A stretch of 64,000 bases of DNA, from assembly GCA_949825025.1 (NCBI GenBank), contig OX463783.1, positions 18,519,533 through 18,583,532 of the forward strand, read 5' to 3'. Position 1 is the stretch's first letter. Each line of letters opens with the position of its first letter. This stretch comes from Siphlonurus alternatus. Its lineage: Eukaryota; Arthropoda; Insecta; Ephemeroptera; Siphlonuridae. The notes under the pieces were generated by a model. The model searched no databases. It was given only the letters and a program-made list of their open reading frames with translations, and was not told the origin of the DNA. A program made the position numbers and the translations under genes. Shown here piece after piece: positions 37,234-49,395 of this stretch.

Positions 37234-38676
37234 TTATGGTTTGGGAGGGGTTTTAGCCCCAACCTTAGTTGCTGTTTGTGTTAACTTTTTCTGACTCTTG
37301 CCAGCGTTTGCATCGTATTTCTTTTTGTCCTCCAGGAATTGTTTCCCGGGTGGTAGTATTGGCTTTCGTTCTGGTTTCTTCGAAGATGTATTAATCGATC
37401 CAGAGGTACGAGGAGCCTTTAGTTTGGGTTCTTGCTGTGCAGCTGGAGCAGAGATTGTTTCTTGCTCTTCTTGCATTTCTGCAGTTTCAGGAGCAATTTG
37501 CTCCGCTTTTTTCTGTTCGGAAGAAGTTGAGGGTTTATCTGTCACCTCTTTAGCTTCCGGTGTCGTGAGGAGCGGCTGCTCTACTCCAGACTGGCTTTCG
37601 GTGTCCATGTTTTCAGACTCGCTGAACACGCGGACTTCTTGGTTTCTGCGGCGTCTTAGACGCTTCTGCTTTCTTTCCTCCTCTTGCTCGGACTCTTGAG
37701 ATTCTTGAGGGGTTTGGTCAGTTGCCTGACGTTTTTTCAGCCTTTGGGTAGATAACACCTGCGTAGGTATCATCTGCTTCTTTGGTTCTTGTTGTTTCTG
37801 TTCTTGCTCTATGTTCTTTCCTTGTTGGCGTTTTCCTTTGAGAACTGCCTTCGCGAAAGTATTCACCAGAGCTGGGGTGCTTTCTCTCAGCTTAGCCTGG
37901 GCGGCACGGTAGCTGATTTTGTCCAAGACCATGTATTCTTGGATTTTGAGCTCTTCTTTGTATCGTGGGCAGTTTCTAGACCAAGATACGTGCTTTCCCT
38001 TGCAGTTTACACAGCTCTGCTCAGCTGTGCAGTTGTCTTCATGTATTTTGCTGCCGCACTTGCCGCAGACTTCGTCCACTCTACACACTTTGCTGGTGTG
38101 TCCGAATTTCTGGCATTTGTAGCAGCGCATAGGATTTGGAATGTAAGCTCGTACCTTCAAGAAAAATCTGGCGATTTGTATCTTTTCCGGCAGAACTGTT
38201 TGGTCAAATGTTAGGATGTAGTTCTCGGTGGGGACCAGTTCAGTGCCCTTACGTTTCTTGATCTGGGTAACTTCAGTTACCTTGTATTCTTTCAGCTCCT
38301 CCTTGATGTCCTCCAGTGTTGATTGCATCAGGCCAGAGCATGAGATTATTCCCTTTGTTTGATTTAGGGAGCGATGTGCCTCGACTGTGACTGAGGTTTC
38401 TCCAAGGTTTTTCACCATTAAGATCTTTCGGGACTGATCATCCGAGATTGTTTCTACGAGGATGGATCCGTCTTTTAATGTTTGATAGCTTTTGGGTTGG
38501 CCAAAAGCTAACATCATATTGCGGTGGAGACGGATTGCACACAGCTTATCCAGTCTTTCACCTTGCACATTACATTTTATGGTGAGGTATGTAGGGGCCT
38601 CCCTCCCCTCCCTGAGCCGGTTGTCGTGAGAGAACGTGAGTTCTCGCCACGCTGGTCGCTTGCTCCTCTTCGACAT
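37234..38676 (-). CDS. LINE ORF1: gag-like RNA-binding protein
   Basis: This 480-residue protein would coat the element RNA and help it reach the nucleus. Three zinc knuckles are visible: C185-X2-C-X4-H-X4-C198, C204-X2-C-X4-H-X3-C216 and C222-X2-C-X3-H-X6-C236. The N-terminal 180 residues resemble the region preceding the knuckles in jockey- and I-type ORF1 proteins. The C-terminal half (about 270-480) is Gln/Glu/Lys-rich, low-complexity and probably disordered. The ORF ends TAA at 37236-37234, 9 nt before the ORF2 start. The ATG at 38676 is the first in this frame. The ORF is intact, with length and layout usual for the group. Confidence 0.9.
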   Translation of the reverse strand: MSKRSKRPAWRELTFSHDNRLREGREAPTYLTIKCNVQGERLDKLCAIRLHRNMMLAFGQPKSYQTLKDGSILVETISDDQSRKILMVKNLGETSVTVEAHRSLNQTKGIISCSGLMQSTLEDIKEELKEYKVTEVTQIKKRKGTELVPTENYILTFDQTVLPEKIQIARFFLKVRAYIPNPMRCYKCQKFGHTSKVCRVDEVCGKCGSKIHEDNCTAEQSCVNCKGKHVSWSRNCPRYKEELKIQEYMVLDKISYRAAQAKLRESTPALVNTFAKAVLKGKRQQGKNIEQEQKQQEPKKQMIPTQVLSTQRLKKRQATDQTPQESQESEQEEERKQKRLRRRRNQEVRVFSESENMDTESQSGVEQPLLTTPEAKEVTDKPSTSSEQKKAEQIAPETAEMQEEQETISAPAAQQEPKLKAPRTSGSINTSSKKPERKPILPPGKQFLEDKKKYDANAGKSQKKLTQTATKVGAKTPPKP

Positions 38677-39276
38677 TGGAAAAATGGCAAAGAAAGTTAA
38701 GAAAGATATATGAACGCTTTATGAGTAGGCCCACAAATTGTAATCATAAGAAAAAGGGGTTGCCGCGCTCACGGCCACGAGGTCATTACTGCCACCAAGG
38801 GACCTCCCAAGGTGGAGAGGGGTGCTGTAAAATGCCTCGCCCTAGAAGAGGACTCCTGACAACTAGGACTTGAAAACTCTGCTCTCCATGAGCTAACATA
38901 AATGCTTCGCCATGGTAAGGATTGCCCAACGGAGCAAGACACGTACGGGGCTTTGCAGAGCGATTACAGCATCGGAATTGGGGCGGAAAGATGAGTTCTC
39001 CAGGTTCTGGTGCATGTCCGGCGTTAACTGATCGAGATCAGCGCTCTTGTATCCTCTTGTCGCCGTGTGAATTACGGATCTCGCTTGATTAGGTGGGATA
39101 GCCACCCAACTTCCACTGGGATACAACCGTGCGAGGGCTAGAAGAGAGCCCAAAGAACGGACCGGGTGCTGCCGTACTATTGCCTACTAACATCCCCCAC
39201 CAACGCAATTCTATGATAGTCCGGGAAGGTTCCCGGGAAGATTAAAAGGGAGAAAGAGAGAAAAGAGAAAAGGTTT
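38677..39276 (-). other. LINE 5' UTR, body
   Basis: This is 600 nt of GC-rich leader between the ribozyme and ORF1. It holds an upstream open frame of 86 codons (39153-38893, - strand) without a recognisable domain. The leader probably also contains the internal polymerase II promoter expected for elements of this type, but no specific promoter motif was identified. Confidence 0.7.
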
Positions 39277-39386
39277 GAGCTGCCTGTTAGCACCATGCCT
39301 GTCTTTGGCCGAGCAATTGTCCGGCCAAAGGCATACAAAGTGAGCCCCTCCTACCACGACAAGGTCATAGCAGCTCATGGGAGGGG
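39277..39386 (-). ncRNA. HDV-like self-cleaving ribozyme at the LINE 5' end
   Basis: The first 110 nt of the element strand fit the nested double pseudoknot of HDV-like ribozymes. P1 is CCCCTCC (39386-39380) with GGAGGGG (39351-39345). P2 is GAGCTGC (39376-39370) with GCAGCTC (39283-39277). P3 is ACC (39365-39363) with GGT (39355-39353), closing a 7-nt loop TTGTCGT that fits the usual U-Y-N-N-C-G-Y pattern. P4 is ATGCC plus TTTGGCCG paired with CGGCCAAA plus GGCAT (39334-39295). The strand before P2' reads CTAACAG, placing the candidate catalytic C at 39290 followed by UAA. P1 starts exactly at the inferred 5' end, as in ribozymes known from R2, RTE and Baggins elements, where self-cleavage releases the element transcript. 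Caveats are C rather than G at +1, one unpaired A between P3' and P1', and only one obvious P1.1 pair. Confidence 0.75.
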
Positions 39387-39399
39387 TTGAAATAATTTC
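39387..39399. repeat. target-site duplication of the LINE, right copy
   Basis: TTGAAATAATTTC is identical to 33335-33347 and abuts the 5' end of the element, which fixes the first nucleotide of the insert at 39386. Confidence 0.9.
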
Positions 39400-42300
39400 A
39401 ATATGGATAAATAAATTTCATGTGAGTTAAATTAATAGTTGACTTAAGATTTAAGCATGACCTAGAAATATAAATTATATTGAATGCAATGTATCATCAT
39501 TATTAGTTGGGTTTTATGCCAGCAAATTATATGACCTTTTGCATGCTAGACCAGTTATTATTGTTAATGTATGCATTTATAATAATAAATTACAGATAAC
39601 AGTTTTCTGACAAATTATAGATGATTTTAAAAATTATTTAGAGGTGTAAATATGTGTATTTATAATATTTATATATTATATTTACGAGGGCTTTGTGATC
39701 AACTATATAATTATAAGCTATTCAGGTAGATAAGCTTGTTATCTGTATGTTTTTCATCTTTATTAGTTGAAAGTTGAAAGAGGATATTATTTTTTATCTC
39801 CAAGCTCTCTATAACAAACATTGGACTTGAAATGTTTATATGCACTCGTTAATTGATAGACTTTGATGTCTATCAAAGAAATAAAGAAATCTAGTTCATA
39901 AAGCTTAAAGAGCTATAGGGTATATCAAAAAAAGGACTTAGCATTGTAGCTTAAAACTGAAATTTTAGCACTAAATTAATTTTTTTATAGCAATTAAAAT
40001 ATAAATAAATATGCTATTTTTTGGTGATTACACGTGCCATTTACTCTATTCAAATTTGTCCGTTGTTTGTTTTTGATGCAAATTTGTAATTATGAAGATG
40101 GATTATTTAAACTTTATTTTAAAGCATTCTGAAAATGCTCAAAATTAACATGCTTCAAACAGAAAGACACAAAAAAAATCATTTTCTGGCAATAATATTT
40201 TATTTGTTTGGCTTCAAGTATGTTAAAAAAACTTGCTCTAAACGCGTAAATAATAACAGTTCATTTCAAATTTAACCTCAAATTAGAGCTAGTGTGAATG
40301 GGTATCCATTTTAACTTTAATTTATTGGAGAGCATAAGAAAAATATTTGATTTTACAACAAAACTTGTGTAACAGTATATGTGAAAGTAGTATATAAGAT
40401 TAATTTCTTGGCTTTAAATTTATATTTTTTAAACATAATCTCAACAAAAAATCTACATAAATAAACAAATTATAATTTTTGAAGCGAGAAAGTATGGTTG
40501 GGAGGTGTGATGATAATGTTATTTTTATATTGATAATAATCTAATAGTATGATTATATGTTAAACATATGTTTGGATTAAAATCGTGAGCTTACTTTGGT
40601 TATCATGCAAATAACTGGACTATAAAAAAAGACAATCAAAATTTACGCTCTACTGAACTTATTTTATATTACAATCATTGATGCATGCAATCTTAAAGAA
40701 GGACGTGGTGAATATTTTTTATTATGAAATAATAATAACTGTATATGATTAGATGAAACCGCGAGATGCAAAATATTTGCAATAAAGGTCACTTTTAAAG
40801 TACAGAGTAAAGGAAAATAGGTCTTAATATCAGAAATTAAAATTATTTTTTGTTTTGTTTTGCATTTTTCAGTCTAAAAGTTAATATTTTCAATACATAT
40901 TAAAATTTTCAATAACTCAAAATTTCAGCTCATTACTCAAAATAAGAGCTAAATATCATGTAATTTATATTATAAAATTTCTTGGTAAAAATTTGAACTA
41001 TAAAACCCTATCATTTATAATTGTAACCATATAATAATAGCAATGACCAAAATCCTACTTATCCTGTACTTAATATTTTTATAACTTAATGACGCAAAAA
41101 AAGAAGGGAAAAAAAAAGGATTGTTCATAAGTGTTTTAAAAAAAAAAGGTGTGATAGGTTAGCACAAGTAGGGTACTGGACCGGTAAAGGAAAGGATTTC
41201 ATTCAAAAGATGCTGCTGCTTGGATCAAAGAGTCAAATAGAGAGGAAAGCTCTTGCGGATCTCAAGGACTTGTTGTGTGGATAAAAATATTTTTTTTTTT
41301 TTTTTAAAGCTGAAACGTTATTATTTTTTTTAGTACCAGTTTTTTACATGTACAATATTTTTTTTAGGGGTCAAGAAGATATATATTCGTGTTTAGCCCT
41401 CGTCTAAACCAGTAGTGTACGAGAGAGAGTCGTCTCGTTTTACTTGATTGATATAAGAGGAAAATGGTATCCAATATCCATTGGTATCCAGACGCCTCTT
41501 ATAAACAGTTTTAAACAAAATTGAGGTTTAGCGTGGTGTATTATATGTTATATAAAAATTTACCCTTTTTTTTTCTTCATTTTAGAGCACTCTTTAGTGG
41601 ATAAAAACTCGTTGTGGATTTTTAAGTGCTTAAAATTAAAATTGAAATTTCCTTGATTATTAAAGTCATATCAATAATAAATATAATATTTAATATTTTT
41701 AAATTTACTGACTATAAATTCATACACACTCTCTCCTTTTATTTCTACAAGAACTACTAAACTTGTATAAATTGTATAAGAATCCACTATCCACTTTATA
41801 TTTTGGCTTTTATTTGGTTTTCAAAACAAAATACTAATTTTGTGCTCATTGCTAGTGTACCAAGACAAAGAGAGAGAGAGGCGGGTGGTTTGTGGGCGGA
41901 TTGGGAGGATGGGTGGGGCGCTGCAGACACAAGGAAGGATTGTTGACCACGTGCTTACTTTCTGGGTCACGTGGTAACTAACGGTGCACATATTGTAATA
42001 ATATACAAAGTGTCTTTTCTCTCTATAGTATAATAAGAAAGATATCATCAGAATAGAAGGTACCACAATATTATCGTATTTCAATTTAATGTTTTTACAT
42101 TATGTTTATTCATGCATGAATTAACAGTACTGACAAGAAATAATATATATTTCTATATTGAAACTTTAATAAATATAAAAATATATTATAGTAATTTTAT
42201 TTGTGATTATTAACCAATACTAAATTTTAAATGAGAATTTAAATTATATAGATATACAAGTAAAATTCATACTTTATATTATCAATATGGTATATAATTA

Positions 42301-43732
42301 TTATTATTATTATTTTGAAGAATCAAAAACCTGTCACCAATCACCAAACACCACAATAAAAAAAATATATAATTAATTATTATATTATACATGAGAATAT
42401 AATGGGACGCAAAACTACATAATTGTACACCTGCCTGATAAGGTGATAAGTAATAAGAATTACTTCTCTTGTCTCTAGAATCTTGGGAAGTATATAATAT
42501 ATCCTTTACCGCAAATATTGCCTGTTTTTTTTGTTTTTTTTGCATCAATTTATAAAGCGGTCCTAATTCCTTTACTTCTATACAAAATTTTCTTTTAAGC
42601 TTCAAGCCATCTAAAATTTTCTCTCGTTACGTAGTAAGATTGAAGCTAAATTATATTTTTTTTAAAAGCCCAAATTGTTGCCAAATTACAACTGACTATA
42701 ATAAAACAATAAAATAATTAGGTCAATGAACTATTTTTCACTGTCAAACAAAAAAAAACATGTATACAATATATAATTATTATGATATACATGACTATTC
42801 TCATGTTTAATTATTTAATTAATATTATAATTATTAAAACATGAGTTTCTACAGTTTTAGCAAAATTATACATTTTTCATTGACATTATTCTTTATTCAG
42901 AACATTTTCATTTATTCTTTTTTAAAAAAATTAATAATTTATTTCTCAGCTCTTTCAGTTTTTATGGAGGAAAAAAATGTTTTGCTGCATGTGTACTTTA
43001 TATTCAAGCTCCATTCATAACATGCAAAATTTACGCTGACTTAAATTAAAGTAACCGTGACCTTTGCAATTTATGACGAAATGCAAAACGAATATTTTAT
43101 TTTCTACCTGCCCTGAGCTTGGTTCAAATATCATGATTCGTGTTGAGAATTTTGATAATTTTGAAAAAAAAAAAAAAAAAATGTGAGCTATAAAATTTGA
43201 GATGCTATACCTTTAAAACATTTTTTTAACCTTTGACTTGAGAAGGAATTTAAGTTAAGATTTGCATTAAATAAAAATATATAAAAAATCTAAACCCGTT
43301 AAATAAAATAATAAGAAACACGAAATTCAATATTAATATTTTTTCTTAATTAATAATATATTTTTAAAGACTCAATTTTTATGGTTGCTATCATTGTATA
43401 TGAATAATAATGATTAACCAGAAATTTATATTTTTAAAATTATGAAAACGAGTTAATATTATACGTACTACCATTATGTTTCATTTTGTGCGACCCATAG
43501 ACGTAAAGCCACCATACAAAGACCGACTATACACAAAAACTAGCTGATAATAGCAAATATATTAAAACATATAGAAATAGTAAATACTATACTGCATTTT
43601 TTAAATGCTTTTTAATTGATAAAATCTCCATGAATTAATAAAATCTCGATGAATGAAACTAAATTTCATTACATTCATTACTTGCATGTGATTAGATATT
43701 TATAAAAAAATTATGAATTTTTTATTATTTAT
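39400..43732. other. intronic AT-rich stretch
   Basis: Mostly unassignable AT-rich DNA. A short AG array is at about 41870-41880 and a GC-richer patch at 41880-41985. An open frame with protein-like composition (41140-41284) is listed separately. The frames at 41821-42084 and 42282-42605 on the - strand lack any domain. Confidence 0.5.
41140..41284 (+). other. exon-like open frame of unknown identity
   Basis: The frame from about 41140 to TAA at 41282-41284 includes the stretch GYWTGKGKDFIQKMLLLGSK and then a charged amphipathic end (ALADLKDLLCG). It is GC-richer than its surroundings and looks more protein-like than other short frames here. No start codon or good acceptor precedes it; an A-run lies immediately upstream. 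It may be the C-terminal end of a decayed transposon gene or a retroposed fragment. I do not recognise the family. Confidence 0.2.
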
Positions 43733-43872
43733 ATTAATGGGTGCGATTCACAAAGAAGTTAGCCAGGTTTCTAACCACGTTTAGCTTAACCACGTTTAAC
43801 TATACCTGTTTTACGTGTTAAATCACGTGATTAGAAACCTGGCTAACTTCTACGTGAATCGCGCCCATTAAT
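43733..43872. mobile_element. palindromic MITE
   Basis: Inverted ends GGGTGCGATTCAC and GTGAATCGCGCCC lie between ATTAAT words. Complementarity continues through AAGTTAGCCAGGTTTCTAA and its complement, giving a hairpin of about 50 bp per arm within 140 bp. The tip shares ATTCACAAAG and a following TTAGCC/TTAAGGCC-like word with the MITE at 10631-10773. There is no coding capacity. Confidence 0.8.
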
Positions 43873-46800
43873 CATGCCGCGTGAATAAACTTTGCACTGC
43901 CTAATTTACTCGTGCTGCAGCTACAATAGAAAAATAATGTAAATTTTTCATGTTGAGAGAGTCTGTCTACTCATCCCGTGAGGGTTCAAGTTCAACCACT
44001 CCTCCGTAGATCACGTGACCTAGCTGGCTCATAAAAAACAGAGTTAACCTTCCTTCTATCCCGAGGAGTACAAATACGAAAATGATTTTGTGTCAGAATC
44101 AAAAATATCGGTGTCGCTTTTTACGAGTTTACATACAAATAGCAAATACTACTGCATTTTTTTAATTGATAAAATCTCAATGAATTAAACTAAATTTACA
44201 TTTCATAATATTCATTACTAGCATTTGATTAGATATTTATAAAAGGATTATGTTAAACACTATGAAATTTGAACCCAGAATGAAAAAAAAATACCGATTA
44301 TGATGTTTGGTACAAATTTAAAACCAGTGTTAATTATAAACTTTTTTTTTTAAAGCTACCTTGTATAAAAATTAGGCAACTACATAATATAATATATATG
44401 ATTTTTGTGCACAGGTTTTGACTCGTTTTCCAAATTTCGGTTATAGTTTCATAAAAGTTATGTCTCGTACACACGTATACTACTATATGACATGCGTTGC
44501 CTACATATAGAATACAATATCTTACCTACTTTTATTTAAGCTTTGAAATATTTTTGTTATTGACTCAGTCTGCATGTCAACCTATACTAACACTATATTA
44601 CTGTTGAATGACTCTTAAAAAATCTCACATAAATATACTTTATTATGAAAAACTGAAAATCGTGTGTGTGTGTGTGTGTGTGTTTTCATTATGCCTGAAG
44701 ATAAGTTTACTTGAGTGTGTTTTTATGTTTATTTTGACAACGAAATAATCCTACTGATATTAAAATATTATAGTAGATTTATAATATTAAAAACGGAACT
44801 AAAAAAGTATAACTGTGTCAATTTGATCAATTTTCTTTTAAAAAAAATAATGTATATACCATTATTATGTAGTTCAAAACTACATATCTTCATATTAAAA
44901 TATAAAGGTCAATTTGTATATTTTTCAAAGTCATGTCAGATGATCTTAATGTGTCAACAAGAATATCATTTTAATGCATTATTTAAATTTAACTAGAGAG
45001 AGAAGTTTAACCCTGTAAGGAATGTGGTTTATAACAACATCGTGACATCCTGGCCTTACTAAATCGAACACTCATAAATCTATGTTATTATGTTGAACAT
45101 TGCAAATATCTCATATGTGTGGACGTTATCTTAGTAGGGCAATGTGATTGAAGTTCAATCAAAATTTTTGATATCAAAATATCATTTATTTTACTGTGGA
45201 TTGATTTTAGGAATTTTTAGGTAAAAATTCATCAACGTTACATAGTAAGCCATTTTGGTGTTCAAAAACTTCCCACTTTAATTTTCCTATGGTTATTGTA
45301 TTATATATAATGCTTTTAAATTATTAACGATTAATCTCAGTTACTGCTGGAGTCAAAGAATATTTCCCTGCAAACGAATCAAATAAAATAAATTTTAAAA
45401 AATCGAGAATGTTCTAAAACTTAATCGCTTATGGTTTGAGCAAATTCAGTCTTGCAGTTTTCTTGCAATAGCTCCATTTCCGGTTTTCGTCCATAAGGCC
45501 AATGTTAAACTTCTACCTCAGTTTTCACAAAACTGATAAGACAGATTAGCTTCAAAATTTGTATGCCACCTATTGATAGTGAGTTCTAAGTCCCCTGCAA
45601 GTCTTGTTGCATTCAGACGGTACGATTGCGAAATATCAACCTACTGAGATTCATCCTTAAAAAAACAATTCACATAATCTATAGGAGTGATAATCATACG
45701 AGATCATGCAGATTTAATAAACAGGCAGTGGCAATTTATCTCTCCCTCCTCCCCCAACTCCCTAGGAACATGGAACCTTTCTACTAATACCACCCCTTCC
45801 CTATATAGCACCCCATTACCCCATCAAAATTAACAAAGAGGAATTAAGAACTGCATCATCCGCTTCTTATACTGATATAAGTTCAAATGGCATTAACGGT
45901 TTTATAATTACGTACGTAAGAACGTGACTCTTCATTAATTTAATCAATCAGCATGCATCTACAATTATATAATTATTTTAGTAATATTATTGTTGATCAG
46001 ATCGCATGTCAGATATATGTTGTAATTTAATTTGTTAATCAAATTTTGCTTAGTAATGACTTACGCCCTTTTAATTACTGATATTTATATTGTGTATAAT
46101 TATATTATAAATGTTAGTATAGAAAAAAAATTAAAATGTGTTAAATATATCTAAGCATAAAAAAATACATATATAGTATATAATTATTTCATACTTTGAG
46201 GTCCTAATTTGATGAAAATAATGCAAATGTTGATTGTACCCTCACATCAACTTAGAGAAATGCCATCTCTTGGTGAAAGATATTTTCCATGATATTTTAT
46301 TATTTTTTCTGGATAAAATATCAGAGTTTCATCTTACATCTCCAGCTATTAAATAGAATTTCTATGACCTTGATATAAAAAAATTAAAATACTAACCAAG
46401 TTCACCTCATCGATGTAAAGTTTATATGTAAATTGAGGCTTCAAGCATATTACACTATAATAATATAGATATGTGTTTTCAACATTATGTATCTTTAGAG
46501 AAAGTGTTATTTTGGGGGAGGGATTTAACAACAGGTGGCTATTAAGATCTTTATTGTACATAAAATTTTTGTTGTGGGAGTTTGATGATAGACTTTAAAA
46601 AACATATATTATACTTTTACCCAATAGAGGATGCAATATATAACTTACCTGACTTTTATATGATAACTACTAGTTTCTAAGGCTTATAATTATTTAGCCT
46701 GAAGTTACGTTATAATACTGTTCTCATTGTGAAATATGGAACTATATAATAAGTTTTTGTATCAATGCAGTTTCATAATAAAATATTCCAAGGATATCCA

Positions 46801-46909
46801 TAACAGAAAATGGATACATTTTGAAAGAAAAAGTTTGGTGAGATATTTTTCAACCTCCCTGGAAGTTTGATAATTTCAACACTAAAAAAAATTACACATC
46901 CACAGTTAC
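43873..46909. other. intronic stretch with (GT)n repeat
   Basis: A GT dinucleotide run of about 22 bases is at 44662-44683. GC-richer patches near 43900-44060 and 45430-45660 have no open frame or element structure that I can identify. A C-rich pyrimidine tract is at about 45740-45825. Confidence 0.5.
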
Positions 46910-47056
46910 TATATCGTTGCCTGAGAATAGAAGTGCCCTATAGCACCACGAGGTTTTGATGCAAATGTGAGCCTTATGCTACATGTCGCATAAGGCTCAC
47001 ATTTGCATCAAAACCTCGTAGTGCTTAAGGCACTTCTATTCTCAGGCAACGATATA
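46910..47056. mobile_element. near-perfect 147-bp palindrome
   Basis: The left arm starts TATATCGTTGCCTGAGAATA at 46910 and the right arm ends with its complement at 47056. The arms pair almost without gaps down to GCCTTATG / GCATAAGGC around a loop near 46980-46989. A few mismatches occur only in the segment around CCCTATAGCACC. The stem is about 68 bp. Such a structure is typical of a young hairpin MITE and could produce a long double-stranded RNA when the host gene is transcribed. Confidence 0.85.
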
Positions 47057-49395
47057 CTAATGAGAATCTTTAATTTTGAGAAACTGTATAGTTACAATTA
47101 AAATATTTGGCTTTCACTATATTAATTTATAGTATATTGTGACCATTGGTTTTACGATTGTCACTGTTTATCTTATATGAGAAAGTAGATCCTTATTAAT
47201 TATATATGATACCCTAAAGCAAAATAAGTTCTTAAACTTAAAAGCAGCTGCAGCAGATTAATTGTCATCAAAGAACAGTTATAGATGTTATTTTCTCTAC
47301 TGAGAATGTGCAAGCCATCAAGAAATGTCATTTTTTTTATCCTGTAAGACAGTCACATTTCCAATTTATAACTGTATATTTAATTAGTATTTTAATTGTA
47401 ATATGTACAAGGTGTATGTGTACGTTATTCTTTTGATAATGAACTCACAAAAAAATAAGAAGTTCGATGACTTCGTCAGTATTATTTCCGACTTTGTAAT
47501 TAGCTTATTAAATTATTGTTCTAATATTTTAGCTTCTCATTGAAGGATTTATTTGATCTATGGACTTATTAATTTATCTATTAAATTTTGTGTACAAATA
47601 AATTTACATCCTTGATTTTCAGTAACAAAAATAATAATGTTTCTTCTCAGTTTTAAACCATGCATGCAGAGTCTTCTGCGCGCAATGTTTCTAACAAAAC
47701 GCTGCATATCACTTGGATGTCATTATTATAATACATATATAATTGTATGTATTGCTTCATATTCTAGTCCTAAATAGCCGTTTTTCTATTTCTAATATGA
47801 TTTTATGTTGTACTGATATCACCTTCTTATTGAACGTCAAATAAGAGTCGTTTAGTATATAAAGATAATTCATACCTTTTTAAGCCATTTCCCTTTTACT
47901 ATATTTATTCTGCAGGATACGTTCATTACTCATTGGTCTCATTACATGGTATACCGTTCTATAAGTCATTTTGCTGTTTCAAATTATATCAGCTAAGAGG
48001 TGATTGTCCTGTTTCATAACCCAATAAAGTAAATACTGCATCATTATTCCAATTCTTTATCCTGTTTTAAATTTAGTGTAGTACTTTAATACAAAGATAC
48101 GCTCTATAATGTTTAATGACGTGAAACATATAAAAGGATATTGTTAAAATATAAAACAAACAGTTAACAATACACAATTCATCGTAATTTATAAGAAACA
48201 AAAATTGTCTAAAAAAATTATAGGAAATTTATCGTCAAAACCTTTTGTAAAACTTGCATGCTAAAAATTGTAAATTGCGATTTGCTATATGCCGATACTT
48301 TATGCAAAAGTCTACAAATTACTTAAAACAAATTAGCTATAAAATTAATTTAATTTGTTTATTCTCTCTCATGTTAATTTCAATATGTTAACTTAATTTT
48401 TATTTTAGAAAATAATTAATTCTTTTGTAAGCAATCTTCCAATTTGGTATGCAAATTCGCAATTTTAGTAAAATAAAAAATAAAGAAAAATTAATTATAA
48501 TTATTACGAGATTGTGACTTAATTGTAATTAATGATGAAATTTTATATTTGACAGTAGAGTGACTAGAGTCTAATTTTACTTTTAAACATGAAGACTATG
48601 AAGAGGTACGTATTTTCTTACAATTATATACATAAAAAAAAAACAACAAGTAGGCTTTCATTCTTTAAAACAAGTATTTTAAACAATATATAAAAATATA
48701 CACATGAGAAATCCATTTTCTATATAACCATTATACTTTCAAAATAATCACCAACTACTTTCAACTCCTAAGAATATAAAATGAACATCCTTTTTTTTTT
48801 AAACATACCATCATGTAAAACATTCTACTATTAATGTAAAATATATTACAATTGATGGTAAAGAAAGTAGTAATGTAGCATTAACATAACGTACTCTCAT
48901 ACTAATAATTAAAAAAAAAAATGTAAATTTTTTTACACCTTTATAATATTTAAATGTCTAATGCATCTCATATATAAAAGGAAGTAATACATTATGATAT
49001 GACCCTATTTGTAGGGCGGAGTAACTCACTGCAGTAATAATGTGTCACTTGACTATAATACTACGAGCTTTTGTATATAAGAAGATATACATAGAAGAAA
49101 AAAAAAAGTATATAAACCGGTTGTTCAAGATTTTTATTAAAATAAAAAGGAAGGCACTACTGCAATACATTCTGATATGAGAGCATGGTATTTTATATAG
49201 TAAGTTGCGCACCGCAATGATCTGAAACGAGTTTGCAAAATTGAAATAATAAAAGAAATTTATTTTCTGTTAATTAATAATCATATTATACGGTTATGTT
49301 TATAAGTACAAATTTATATTAGGAGGAATAGAGATACAGATATATATATATATATATGTTATTAAATTTAAACATGTAATGAAATTTTGGTGATA
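47057..49395. other. intronic AT-rich stretch
   Basis: No gene, RNA or delimited element is seen. Homopolymer runs and AT-rich DNA only. Confidence 0.55.

Larger units (their letters stand above)
33348..39386 (-). mobile_element. full-length non-LTR retrotransposon (I/LOA-group LINE)
   Basis: The 6039-bp element is bounded by a perfect 13-bp target-site duplication. On the - strand it has a 710-nt 5' UTR starting with an HDV-like ribozyme, ORF1 (38676-37234), ORF2 (37224-33532), a 168-nt 3' UTR (33531-33364) and a tail of four AATC units (33363-33348) instead of poly(A). A gag-like ORF1 with CCHC knuckles, an APE-type endonuclease and an RNase H domain after the reverse transcriptase place it among the I, LOA, R1 and related clades. 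The exact clade needs a tree. Both ORFs are uninterrupted and the duplication is unmutated, so the insertion is recent. Its composition is clearly GC-richer than the flanks. It sits antisense to the host gene in intron 2. Confidence 0.93.

Noticed and set aside
37298..38214. + strand frames of 133 and 141 codons opposite ORF1
   Set aside because: Antisense shadows of the ORF1 coding sequence, rich in Ser/Phe/Leu as expected from the complement of Gln/Lys/Glu codons.
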